From the NCBI GenBank assembly GCA_018334835.1, contig JAGXLF010000007.1:1-39293 (forward strand): a DNA stretch of 39,293 bases, in the 5' to 3' direction. This DNA is from Thermoplasmatota archaeon. GTDB taxonomy: Archaea; Thermoplasmatota; Thermoplasmata; Halarchaeoplasmatales; Halarchaeoplasmataceae. The notes under the pieces were generated by a model. It was given only the letters and a program-made list of their open reading frames with translations, did no database searches and was not told the origin of the DNA. The translations under genes and the position numbers were made by a program. This document shows positions 17,701 through 28,162 of this stretch, one piece after another (positions within the stretch are counted from its first letter, which is position 1; each line of letters begins with the position of its first letter).

Positions 17701-19492
17701 ACTCTTGTCAGATTCTGAAGATGTCATGATTAGGAGGGTAAATGAAAAAGTTGATAAAGCTATAGAAGGACTTGGAGGGTTAGTCAAAGCTTCTGAAACT
17801 CTAGATGTACAGAAAAAGATCCTTGGAAATTATAGATATCGAGAAAGTATACCTCTAGAACTATACATGAAACTCATGGAAATGGGTGATATTGAAAACA
17901 CAATTCCTGATACTGCTATCCTCGCAGCTAAGAGAGATACTGTTGAGATACCTTTTTGGATAGATATTGATTCCGACTTTATGAAATTGCTCGGGTTTTA
18001 TCTATCTGAAGGTTATGCTAGAAAATCCGAAAAAGAAGGAAAACAATTCTATCAAGTTTGTTTCGCATTTGCTGAGAAGGAGATGAAAGAAAATATCAGA
18101 GATACAATAAATAAAGTTTTCAAAATTGAGCCTTCCGAAGGAGAGAATGTTTTAACGATAAGTTCTAGATTGGTTTACGAATTTTTCCAAGAATTGGAGA
18201 TGGGATTGAGTGCTAAAGAGAAAAGAGTTCCTAACTTTGTGAAATCTCTTCCGAAGGAAAAGGTATCCGATTTGATTGCAGCCTATTTCGCTGGAGATGG
18301 TTCAGTCGAAAGCGGATGTCTTCATGTGCAGGCGACAAGTGCATCGAGAAAGTTGCTTGACGATATAGATTTTTTGCTTAAAAGATTCGGGATTTACGCT
18401 CGTTATAGTCAAAGTGAAAGAGAGGCCGGAGGCGTTTTGCTCGAAAAATATGGGGAAAACCATTATGAGGGAAGAACTTTTCTTTCTAACAAGTTACATA
18501 TTAGGTCCTCTCATTCAGTCTCTTTTGGAAAAAAAATAGGTTTCACTCTAGAAAGAAAGCAGCGAGAACTAGAGAAGGATTATTCTTTAGAAAGAAAACC
18601 AAGAGTAGAAATTGAGGGCAAGCTTGTTAGAGAAAAGATAAAAACAAAGGAAATAAGAAAGTCTGATGAAGAATTCATGTACGACATAGAAGTAGAAGAT
18701 ACTCATAATTTTGTTACAAGAGACAACATTATTACTAATAATTGTGACGGTGATGAGGACTGCATAATGCTCCTTTTAGACGGCTTACTCAATTTCTCAG
18801 AAGACTTTCTACCCGAAAAGAGAGGTGGCCTGATGGATGCTCCTCTTGTTTTGACAACGAAGATCGATCCACAGGAGATCGACAGCGAGGCCCATAACGT
18901 AGATATCGCTTGGAACTATCCTTTAGAGTTCTATGAAAAGACACTCGAATACCCTAAACCTAAAGAAGCAGAGGGTCTGATCGAAACTGTCGAAGATAGA
19001 TTGAATACAGAAGGACAATATGAGAACTTTGGATACACTCACGAAACTTCAAGATTGGACGAAGCCCCTTCCACTAGCAGATATACACGACTCGGTAAGA
19101 TGACCGACAAGATGGATTCTCAGATAAAGGTTGCGGATTTGATCAGAGCGGTGGATACAAAAGACGTCGTGAGCAGGGTGATAAATGATCATTTTATACC
19201 AGATCTCATAGGAAATTTGAACAAATTCGGTGTACAGCAGATAAGGTGCACTAAGTGCAATACTAAGTACCGAAGGATTCCATTAAGTGGGGAATGCAGA
19301 TGTGGCGGGAATCTTACCTTGACTATCCACGAAGGCAGCGTTAAAAAGTATCTAAACTTTTCTTTAGATATGGTTGAAAAATATGAGGTCTCTGAGTATC
19401 TTTACCAGCGTGTACAACAGTTGAATAGACAGATAGGATCTCTCTTTGAAAATGATAAAGTTTCCACCCCGAGTTTAGACGAATTCTGTTGA
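14777..19492 (+). CDS. polC: DNA polymerase D large subunit DP2, intein-containing
   Basis: Catalytic large subunit of the euryarchaeal replicative polymerase; its partner DP1 is not in the window. The frame spans 1571 aa, or 1097 aa after removal of the 474-aa intein, normal for DP2. The earliest standard start is TTG at 14948, which would delete conserved residues ([35 protein letters not shown]), so I start at ATC 14777 behind a perfect SD. Motifs include [43 protein letters not shown], the [21 protein letters not shown] block and the active-site core [19 protein letters not shown], which the intein splits. Two zinc sites: [19 protein letters not shown] and CTKCNTKY with CRCGG. It converges on the FEN-1 gene with a 4-nt gap. 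Confidence 0.94.
   Translation: [1571 protein letters not shown]
17321..18742 (+). other. Intein with LAGLIDADG homing endonuclease, in DP2
   Basis: 474 residues inserted between KRRN and CDGDEDC, the known polymerase-D active-site position. The splicing N-block starts Cys1 ([13 protein letters not shown]), block B is [12 protein letters not shown], and the C-block is [15 protein letters not shown] followed by Cys+1. The penultimate residue is Asn, not the usual His. Two LAGLIDADG blocks are intact with acidic residues: [11 protein letters not shown] and [12 protein letters not shown]. The endonuclease is thus probably active and the element still mobile. The base composition of its centre looks more AT-rich than the extein. 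Confidence 0.95.
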
Positions 19493-19496
19493 AATC

Positions 19497-20513
19497 TCAA
19501 TCGAAGGAGAGGAGACTAGACTGTTTTCTTCTTTCCATACCCTTTTCGAATTTCTTCAAGGCGGATTCAACACGACCTTCAGAGAAATCTCTTTCATCAC
19601 ATAGGAAACCTTTCACGTCTCCAAGCTCGTCTTCGAATCTGATAGTGTAATCATCTTTAACATCTGGATCTAGAAAAATTTCCTGTATGGCTTCGTAATT
19701 GTCGATCTGAGCATCTTTTTCTTCCAAGACGCTTTCTAGATCGTTGTATTTTTTGATATATTTCAAACCTCTTTTTGGCCCTATCCCTTTGACTCCTTCA
19801 TTGTAATCGGTTCCACATAAAATACCTATATCAACAAGCTGTTTACGAGTGATATCTAGGTCATTTAAGACTTCTTCAAGTTCTATCAATTCAGGACTTA
19901 TCTTTTTATAATCAGATGAACCGGGCATCTTTCGTTTACCGGTTACTGTAAGATTTTTAACCAATCTGTTCGCTCCGAAAAGCAGGGTATCGTGATCTTG
20001 GCTGGCCACCCCCCAAGCATCGCCGTTTCTTACTATATGGGCTGCCTGGCTCTCTCCTTCGGATGGAGCTTGGATCCACGGGATAGCAAGAAGGGAGAGC
20101 AACTTTTTGCTGCTCTCTTCGATTTCGTCGGTCATCCTAGATGTCTGCTGTGCTTTTATCCTTGCTCTTTCTAGGTCTCCTTTCTCAAGCGATTTCTCAT
20201 ACTCTTTTTTTGCCCTTTTCTTTCTTTCTTTTCTCTTTTCTAAAGTCCCTTCTTTCATCATATCTGGCGCGCCATCAAAAACGTATACTGGTTTAATCCC
20301 GGCCCCCACTAAATTTGCATTTCTATATAATATGCCCGAAAGATGAGAAGTAACCCTTCCTTCAGAATCCTTGAGAGGTTTACCGTCTCTCTGACGTATA
20401 CTTGACAAGAATTGGTATATTATATTGTAAGCGTCTACAGTCATCACCATGTCTTCTAAATCATCGAAATTTATCTCTTCGCTCTTCAATATGTCTCCGA
20501 TGCCAACTCCCAT
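19497..20513 (-). CDS. fen: Flap endonuclease 1 (FEN-1)
   Basis: The protein has 338 aa, normal length. It removes 5' flaps during Okazaki-fragment maturation and base excision repair. The N-terminal block opens MGVGIGDIL. Metal ligands are visible in order: Asp27 (TVDAYN), YVFDGAP, PSEGESQAAHI, ASQDHDTLLFG and CGTDYNEGVKGIGPKRG, the last being the helix-two-turn-helix. The C-terminus QSSLLSFD is a PCNA-interacting (PIP) box. It is the last gene of a minus-strand operon, 12 nt after the RAD55-like gene, and converges on DP2. Confidence 0.95.
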   Translation of the reverse strand: MGVGIGDILKSEEINFDDLEDMVMTVDAYNIIYQFLSSIRQRDGKPLKDSEGRVTSHLSGILYRNANLVGAGIKPVYVFDGAPDMMKEGTLEKRKERKKRAKKEYEKSLEKGDLERARIKAQQTSRMTDEIEESSKKLLSLLAIPWIQAPSEGESQAAHIVRNGDAWGVASQDHDTLLFGANRLVKNLTVTGKRKMPGSSDYKKISPELIELEEVLNDLDITRKQLVDIGILCGTDYNEGVKGIGPKRGLKYIKKYNDLESVLEEKDAQIDNYEAIQEIFLDPDVKDDYTIRFEDELGDVKGFLCDERDFSEGRVESALKKFEKGMERRKQSSLLSFD

Positions 20514-20525
20514 TTTATCAACTTT

Positions 20526-21236
20526 CTAAAAGATCGCTCCTTCCATCTGTACCTCTATCCCGTTATCGGTAATCACGAATGGTTTGATCTTACGTGAATG
20601 GTCGATCCTCCTCATCTTTATAACTTGAATGCTCAATTGGACTTCCTCCATATCAGATTGATTGTACCTCAAAAGGACTACTCCATCTGCCGTATACTCT
20701 ATCAGTCCATCTCGAGAACTAGTTGGATTTTCGTCTTTTACTTCTGCAGTGAGTAAAGCAGTAGCGCCTGTATCTTTTATCATCTTACTCAATGCAAATA
20801 GTTGATTTCTTTTTTGTTGAGGCGTGTCAGCCAGCATGTTCAACAGTGATACGGAGTCGATAGCTATCCTTTCCGCATCAAAATCTTCTATGAACTGCGG
20901 AAGATCGCTTTTAATTTTATTGATCGTAGCCTCTGCATCGGCAGGTGTCAATTTTTTCACCGCTAACTGATTCTCGTCTAAGTAAGGCTGAAAATCCCAG
21001 CCGTAAGAAAGCCCAGTTTCGATCATGGCGTCCCTGTCTTCCTCTAGAGATATGAATATACCAGATTCGTCCTTTTGCAAGCCTTCCCAAATGTACTGAA
21101 GGGAAAAGGTAGTTTTTCCAGTGCCAAATTCCCCCATTACAGTGAACACGTGCCCCTTTGGCACACCGCCTTTCAACATCTCATCCAATCCATCTATACC
21201 TGTTTTTATTTTCTCTACATCTTTATTTACCATCAT
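20526..21236 (-). CDS. RAD55/KaiC-like RecA-fold ATPase
   Basis: The protein has 236 aa, a single KaiC domain. Walker A is GEFGTGKTT (residues 35-43), Walker B is RIAIDSVSLLNML, and the substrate-proximal LLTAEVKDENPTSSRDGLIEYTADGVVLL block is typical of archaeal KaiC homologues. Such proteins act in signalling or as recombination mediators. It follows the degenerate KaiC-like gene after 1 nt, and AGGTGA over that stop supplies its ribosome site; Met1 or Met2 could be the start. The pair may form a heteromer with one active ATPase. It is cotranscribed with FEN-1. Confidence 0.85.
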   Translation of the reverse strand: MMVNKDVEKIKTGIDGLDEMLKGGVPKGHVFTVMGEFGTGKTTFSLQYIWEGLQKDESGIFISLEEDRDAMIETGLSYGWDFQPYLDENQLAVKKLTPADAEATINKIKSDLPQFIEDFDAERIAIDSVSLLNMLADTPQQKRNQLFALSKMIKDTGATALLTAEVKDENPTSSRDGLIEYTADGVVLLRYNQSDMEEVQLSIQVIKMRRIDHSRKIKPFVITDNGIEVQMEGAIF

Positions 21237-21237
21237 A

Positions 21238-22071
21238 TCACCTTATCTTTTGATAATTTATCACGGTGTAACCTTGATAATCGGTCACCTCGGCCGTGAA
21301 CCGAGCGATCTTCTCCCGCTTAAGATGAGGTAAAACACTCATGAACTTATCAACTAAAAGATAACGCTGTCTTTGGGAACTACGCGAAGTTTTAGACCAT
21401 TGGAAAGAAAAAACCCCGTCAACACTATCGATTATCTGGTATTCAAGACTCTTTTCCACTATTCCCTTTGAAAGCAGTAGATAAACCACGCCCCCCCATC
21501 TTTTTGAAGCTCTTCTCATACCTTTTATAATGGTAACCAATTTGTTTTCGTCGATAGAGGAGTTCGTTAGTAGATCAGTGATGGAATCGATTACGACCAT
21601 ATTGTCTTCGGCATTGTTGTCTAGAAAATGAACGAGTTCTTCCAAAAGATCAGAATCGGAGGTATCTGAAAAAAGATCATTGCTACTAGGTTCTCTTGAC
21701 CATCCCGAGGGGACCATTGTCCGTTGAAAGAATTCTTGAGAGAAGTCTTTAAATTCTAGATCGTTCACTATAATGTCGTAGTAATCCTGATTAAAAGAGG
21801 CACTAATTTCATCTAATATATCTTCTTTTGCTCGTGAAAATGTGATGTAGAAAATTTCCTCTGGTAGGACGGAACTTCTACAGACATCTCCTAGTACCGC
21901 TGAGATATCTCTCGGCTCTTCTTTCACTTTCAATATCTTTGCGGACGAAGTGTAGACATATTCAAGTCCGCCTGCGCCTATCTCGGTAAAAAGGAGTACC
22001 ACAGAACCTGCAGGTACACCTCCTTTGATGATCGCGTCTAAATCGCTAACACCCGTTGGTATTTTCTTCAT
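21238..22071 (-). CDS. KaiC/RAD55-like protein with degenerate Walker A
   Basis: The protein has 277 aa from ATG at 22071 (MKKIPTGVSDLDAIIKGGVPAG, the standard opening); an in-frame ATG at 22110 would add 13 residues. Where the sibling gene has GEFGTGKTT, this one has FTEIGAGGLEYVY, without the Lys and Ser/Thr that bind ATP. Walker B-like MVVIDSITDLL is kept. It is probably a non-catalytic partner of the next gene. TATA-like motifs upstream on the minus strand lie at 22115-22124 and in the tandem repeat at 22131-22170. Confidence 0.75.
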   Translation of the reverse strand: MKKIPTGVSDLDAIIKGGVPAGSVVLLFTEIGAGGLEYVYTSSAKILKVKEEPRDISAVLGDVCRSSVLPEEIFYITFSRAKEDILDEISASFNQDYYDIIVNDLEFKDFSQEFFQRTMVPSGWSREPSSNDLFSDTSDSDLLEELVHFLDNNAEDNMVVIDSITDLLTNSSIDENKLVTIIKGMRRASKRWGGVVYLLLSKGIVEKSLEYQIIDSVDGVFSFQWSKTSRSSQRQRYLLVDKFMSVLPHLKREKIARFTAEVTDYQGYTVINYQKIR

Positions 22072-22130
22072 GATTTCACGTCGTCGGACCTTTGTCAGAC
22101 AAACCGTCAATCATACTTATATCAGAACTT

Positions 22131-22170
22131 TACTTTATACTTTTCTTATTTACTTTATACTTTTCTTATT
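22131..22170. repeat. Perfect 20-bp tandem duplication carrying a TATA-like motif
   Basis: TACTTTATACTTTTCTTATT occurs twice back to back. On the minus strand each copy contains GTATAAAGTA, a good archaeal TATA box, 60-100 nt upstream of the KaiC-like operon start. It could double the promoter or be a recent slippage event. Confidence 0.8.
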
Positions 22171-22460
22171 AGATATTATCTTGTATTGTTGCAAGAGTTT
22201 AATGAATCTAATTTTATTACCTTTCAAGGATTTAAAATCGAATAGAATAAAGACAATATTATATCTTGGCGGTCTCCAAAATCCTTTTATAGGAGCTCCC
22301 TTCCTAGCTCAAGTCCCCTAGGTCGGGACTCGATATCCCGATACGGGAAGTAAACTTAAAATACCTTAATCACGTAATGTTTAGAATGCACTCGGCGACA
22401 TGAGAAAGGGTTGTCGAGGAAGGGTATAGGATCACTATGATCCGATGATTACCGATCATA
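22171..22460 (+). other. Promoter and leader region of the 23S rRNA gene
   Basis: 290 nt without a gene. TATA-like stretches occur at about 22255-22264 (ATATTATATC), 22283-22293 and 22353-22362; I cannot tell which is used. The segment 22300-22350 can fold as two hairpins closed by a short stem: CCTAG 22303-22307 with CTAGG 22318-22322, TCGGGA 22323-22328 with TCCCGA 22336-22341, and CTTCC with GGAAG. Smaller hairpins follow, such as GGATC/GATCC near 22429-22443. These probably belong to the pre-rRNA leader. Confidence 0.45.
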
Positions 22461-22490
22461 CGCAGACCTGGATGTGTACCAGACCGATAG
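22461..22490 (+). other. 5' half of the 23S processing stem (bulge-helix-bulge)
   Basis: CGCAGACCTG (22461-22470) pairs with 25455-25464. GATG (22471-22474) pairs with CATC 25448-25451. TGT (22475-22477) is bulged, and ACCAGACCGATAG (22478-22490) pairs with 25435-25447. A 4-bp helix flanked by 3-nt bulges on opposite strands is the exact substrate of the archaeal splicing endonuclease. Confidence 0.88.
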
Positions 22491-25434
<2,944 letters not shown>

Positions 25435-25464
25435 CTGTCGGTTTGGTCATCAGACAGGTCTGCG
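25435..25464 (+). other. 3' half of the 23S processing stem (bulge-helix-bulge)
   Basis: CTGTCGGTTTGGT (25435-25447), CATC (25448-25451), bulge AGA (25452-25454) and CAGGTCTGCG (25455-25464) complete the stem described at 22461-22490. The outer 10-bp helix is perfect. Confidence 0.88.
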
Positions 25465-25476
25465 TGTGAATATTGC

Positions 25477-25500
25477 ATTTTTCTACATCTGCTTTTATTT
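25477..25500 (+). terminator. T-rich terminator after 23S rRNA
   Basis: T5, T4 and T3 runs begin 13 nt after the processing stem. No 5S rRNA or tRNA lies between here and 25593, so the transcript likely ends in this stretch. Confidence 0.5.
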
Positions 25501-25592
25501 GTACATAATCTAGCGTATATTCTGAAGAAAAGGCAAAAATAAATCAAGAAAAGATTTATTCTGTCTAGGTATGTTTCAAAAAACAGATTGAT

Positions 25593-25937
25593 ATGGATAA
25601 AGTCATGATAATTTTGATATTTTGGTTAGTTGTTGGAATTATTGGAGCCTCCGTTTTTGTATTATTCAGAAGAAAATTAGCCCTAAGACATCTAAACAAA
25701 AGGGATAACTATCTTCTGAAAAAAGACAAATTTTTAGTCAAAGTATTAATGGCTATCGTTATCACTCAGGTTTTGATAGTTCTATTTTTTATTTTGCTCT
25801 CAGATATCCCTTCTATAAAGGTTATACTTTTTGAATCATATCTCTCGATATTGATAGGTCAAGCGTTTTTGTTTACTAGAGTGATTGTATATGTTAAAAA
25901 ATGCATAAAAATGGCTGAAACTCCCTCTTCTAAGTAG
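25593..25937 (+). CDS. Small three-helix membrane protein, unknown
   Basis: The protein has 114 aa, which I do not recognise. Hydrophobic segments at about 4-26, 47-69 and 75-98 are separated by a basic loop (FRRKLALRHLNKRDNYLLKK), and the C-terminus is a short polar tail. An N-out or N-in topology cannot be settled. It is markedly less acidic and more AT-rich than neighbours. It starts 128 nt after the 23S stem and converges, 1 nt apart, on the YdjM-like gene. Confidence 0.6.
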   Translation: MDKVMIILIFWLVVGIIGASVFVLFRRKLALRHLNKRDNYLLKKDKFLVKVLMAIVITQVLIVLFFILLSDIPSIKVILFESYLSILIGQAFLFTRVIVYVKKCIKMAETPSSK

Positions 25938-25938
25938 T

Positions 25939-26340
25939 TCAAGTAAGTCCAGCAGGTGTTCTTGAATCGAGAACCAGGTGAGATATGTATCCAAGGAGGA
26001 AAAAATAAAGAGACCAGATCAAGAGGCTTGAATCTTTGAGCAGTATGTAAAGAGAAACAATCCATATTATGAGTAGCACGTAAAGCAGGATTTTACTGTG
26101 AGCAAAGAACCTATGCCGACTGGTGAAAGGAGGATCTAGTTTATCTGGGAGTATTCCTCCAAATAAAGAGGCAAAGATCATGATGAAAAATAGGCTGACC
26201 TCCATCGATAGTATAGAGGTGAGAGTAGACATAAATGACGGGTTGGGAGGAAGAAATAACGACATGTGGAGGAAATGCCAGACGAAATAACCCAGAATGG
26301 CAAAGATTATAGATCCAAGGATGTGTGAGTTTCTTCTCAT
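25939..26340 (-). CDS. YdjM/DUF457-family membrane metal-binding protein
   Basis: The protein has 133 aa with about four membrane segments. Polar motifs embedded between them match the DUF457 (membrane-bound metal-dependent hydrolase-like) family: GGILPDKLDPP, SRHRFFAHS and GYISHLVLDSRTPAGL, supplying Asp/His side chains near the membrane. It is shorter than many relatives, but both motif blocks are present. A minus-strand TATA-like TTATAAATAAAAG lies near 26371-26383, about 30-40 nt before the start. Confidence 0.75.
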   Translation of the reverse strand: MRRNSHILGSIIFAILGYFVWHFLHMSLFLPPNPSFMSTLTSILSMEVSLFFIMIFASLFGGILPDKLDPPFTSRHRFFAHSKILLYVLLIIWIVSLYILLKDSSLLIWSLYFFLLGYISHLVLDSRTPAGLT

Positions 26341-26810
26341 CTTGCTCTCATTAGGACTTATCGATAGGTGACTTTTATTTATAATTTATAGGGAGAGGGG
26401 GTAGGATGAAAATGTCATTTCTACTGTGGGAAACAATATAAAAGATGGATATTGACCTATAGTGAATTCGATTAGGTATGCGAAAACGCCTCTAACATTA
26501 TTATCATAAAGGTAATACCGCTAACTAGATAGAGGCTGATAAATCCGTATTTCTTTCAAGGTAATCTCCGTCGATAGCTTCTTCCTTTGAGGCCGGGTTA
26601 GATGTGATTTATTTCACCTTAAACCAGGCAGGAGGCTCCTTCTTTCATGTGCAGGACTACATCCTTTCAGTCTCGAGGCATACCTGCCGAGAGAATAAGG
26701 GATTCAATTCCCTTCATCCTCGTTAGCACTGCGGAGGGCTGAGAGGAATGCCACTTTCACTGAACCCTCTATCGGATATTTAAGTAGTACAGGTACAATA
26801 CTAAAAATAG
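26341..26810. other. 470-nt non-coding region upstream of tnpB
   Basis: No convincing gene is visible on either strand; in particular no HUH-type TnpA remnant can be read. The right part (26627-26771) holds consecutive hairpins, listed separately. TATTTAAGTAG at 26777-26787 is a possible TATA box for tnpB (start at 26811). Confidence 0.5.
26627..26771 (+). other. Run of hairpins upstream of tnpB, possible IS left end or relic ncRNA
   Basis: GGCAGG (26627-26632) pairs with CCTGCC (26683-26688), enclosing an AGGA/TCCT hairpin. AAGGGA (26697-26702) pairs with TCCCTT (26709-26714). CCTC/GAGG and GAGGG/CCCTC arms follow. The order resembles the structured right ends at 1-97 and 28050-28162. It may be the element's left end or the right end of an older nested element. 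Confidence 0.35.
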
Positions 26811-28049
26811 ATGAAGAGAACAGTCAAGATCAAGCTCTCTATAAATGACCGTAAGGCTCTAGAAGAAACTATAAAACAGTTCAAAAAGGCATGTCAGATG
26901 ACTGTTGAAGAAGGTTGGAACGAGAACGGCCTCAACAACTACAAAAAATACAAACTTCAGAAAAGAGTCTACGATGAAATCAGAGAAACTACAGATCTGC
27001 AGGCCAATCTAGTAGTCAGAGCGATAGCCAGGGGTGCACAAGCAGTGAAAGGTTGTACTCAGCTACTTGAAAACGGCTTCAAAGCAAGCAAACCCAACTT
27101 TACCTCCGACTCGATAGCATATGATAAAAGAACACTATCAGTATATCTAGATGAAAAAAGATGCACCATATCAACGGTAAACGGCAGGATAGATGCCAAC
27201 TTCGTATTACCGGAAGAAAGGAACGATTATTACAAGGAATACCTTGATGACAGTTGGGAGATAACTCAATCTACAATAGAAAAACACGAGTATGAAAAAG
27301 AAAATTCATTTTACCTACATTTGGGACTGGAAAAAGAAAATGAAGAAATAGAGCACGAAGATCCGACCGTTATGGGAGTAGATCTTGGCATGAACAACTT
27401 GGCTGTTACATCGACCGGCAAGTTCTTCAAAGGCAACCAACTCGACCATAATAGAAAAAGGTTCGAAGAGATGCGTGGTAAGCTGCAGCAAAAAGGCACA
27501 CGTTCCGCTCATCTGACCATACAAAGGATGAGTGAACGTGAAAACCGCTACGCCTGCGATACGCTACACTGTATCTCTAAAGAACTGGTCGAGGAAGCTG
27601 AAAGGAACGATGTCGACATCATAACCTTCGAAAATTTGAAGTATATACGCGAACGAATGCCCAAAAACAAGTGGTACCACGTTTGGGCATTCAACAAACT
27701 GTACCAGTATGTTGAATACAAGGCCAAAGAACGTGGTATTCAGGTCAAGCAGATAGATCCAAGAAATACCAGTCGTAGATGCAGTAAGTGCGGACATACT
27801 GAAAAAAACAATAGAAACGGTAACAAGTTCAAATGCAAACAGTGTGGTTATGAACTCGATGCTGATTATAATGCAGCCAAGAATATAGGTATCAAACTTC
27901 TCCACCGACGGCAAAAGTCCTCTGCTGGAGCGGGCAACGGTCAGCTTGCCCTTAAGTCAGGAACGTTGAAATTGAATGGAGAGTATTCTCCTACCTTCTT
28001 ATCCGCAAGGCTCTGCCTGAGGTATTTCGGAATTCAAAAGGAATTCTAA
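26811..28049 (+). CDS. tnpB: TnpB, RNA-guided nuclease of an IS200/IS605-type (IS1341-like) element
   Basis: The protein has 412 aa, full length. The split RuvC site is complete: Asp191 (MGVDLGMNNLAV), Glu274 (TFENLKYIRERMP) and the Asp350/Asp352 motif (ELDADYNAAKNIG). The zinc ribbon CSKCGH ... CKQCGY lies just before the last motif. A C-terminal tail of about 50 residues runs into the right-end structure, as is usual where the omega RNA overlaps the gene end. TnpB cuts DNA next to a TAM, guided by that RNA, and helps the element persist after TnpA excision. No tnpA is present, so movement would need TnpA in trans. Confidence 0.95.
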   Translation: MKRTVKIKLSINDRKALEETIKQFKKACQMTVEEGWNENGLNNYKKYKLQKRVYDEIRETTDLQANLVVRAIARGAQAVKGCTQLLENGFKASKPNFTSDSIAYDKRTLSVYLDEKRCTISTVNGRIDANFVLPEERNDYYKEYLDDSWEITQSTIEKHEYEKENSFYLHLGLEKENEEIEHEDPTVMGVDLGMNNLAVTSTGKFFKGNQLDHNRKRFEEMRGKLQQKGTRSAHLTIQRMSERENRYACDTLHCISKELVEEAERNDVDIITFENLKYIRERMPKNKWYHVWAFNKLYQYVEYKAKERGIQVKQIDPRNTSRRCSKCGHTEKNNRNGNKFKCKQCGYELDADYNAAKNIGIKLLHRRQKSSAGAGNGQLALKSGTLKLNGEYSPTFLSARLCLRYFGIQKEF

Positions 28050-28162
28050 ATATCGATGGAATTGTAAAACAATTCCAGTAGAATGCAGGGACGTAGTCCC
28101 GTACAGGTCAGAAATGGAGTTCACTGACAAGCTCCCATCCTTTAGGTGGGAGAAGCTGACAA
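28050..28162 (+). ncRNA. Omega RNA scaffold / right end of the tnpB element
   Basis: Four hairpins in order: GGAATTG/CAATTCC (28058-28064 with 28070-28076), GGGAC/GTCCC (28088-28092 with 28096-28100), GTCAG/CTGAC (28107-28111 with 28124-28128) and CTCCCA/TGGGAG (28132-28137 with 28147-28152). The last hairpin and the CTGACAA tail match known TnpB right-end architecture. The RNA probably begins inside the tnpB 3' end, and its guide would start about 28156-28163. Boundaries are approximate. Confidence 0.7.

Noticed and set aside
22300..22350. tRNA-like fold ahead of 23S
   Set aside because: A T-arm-like hairpin (CGGGA-CTCGATA-TCCCG) is present, but there is no 7-bp acceptor stem, D-loop GG or TTC loop, so no tRNA.
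25465..25592. Possible 5S rRNA or tRNA after 23S
   Set aside because: Only AT-rich sequence with T runs; no conserved 5S helices or cloverleaf.
26341..26810. TnpA (HUH transposase) remnant
   Set aside because: No HUH motif or catalytic Tyr context could be read in any frame.
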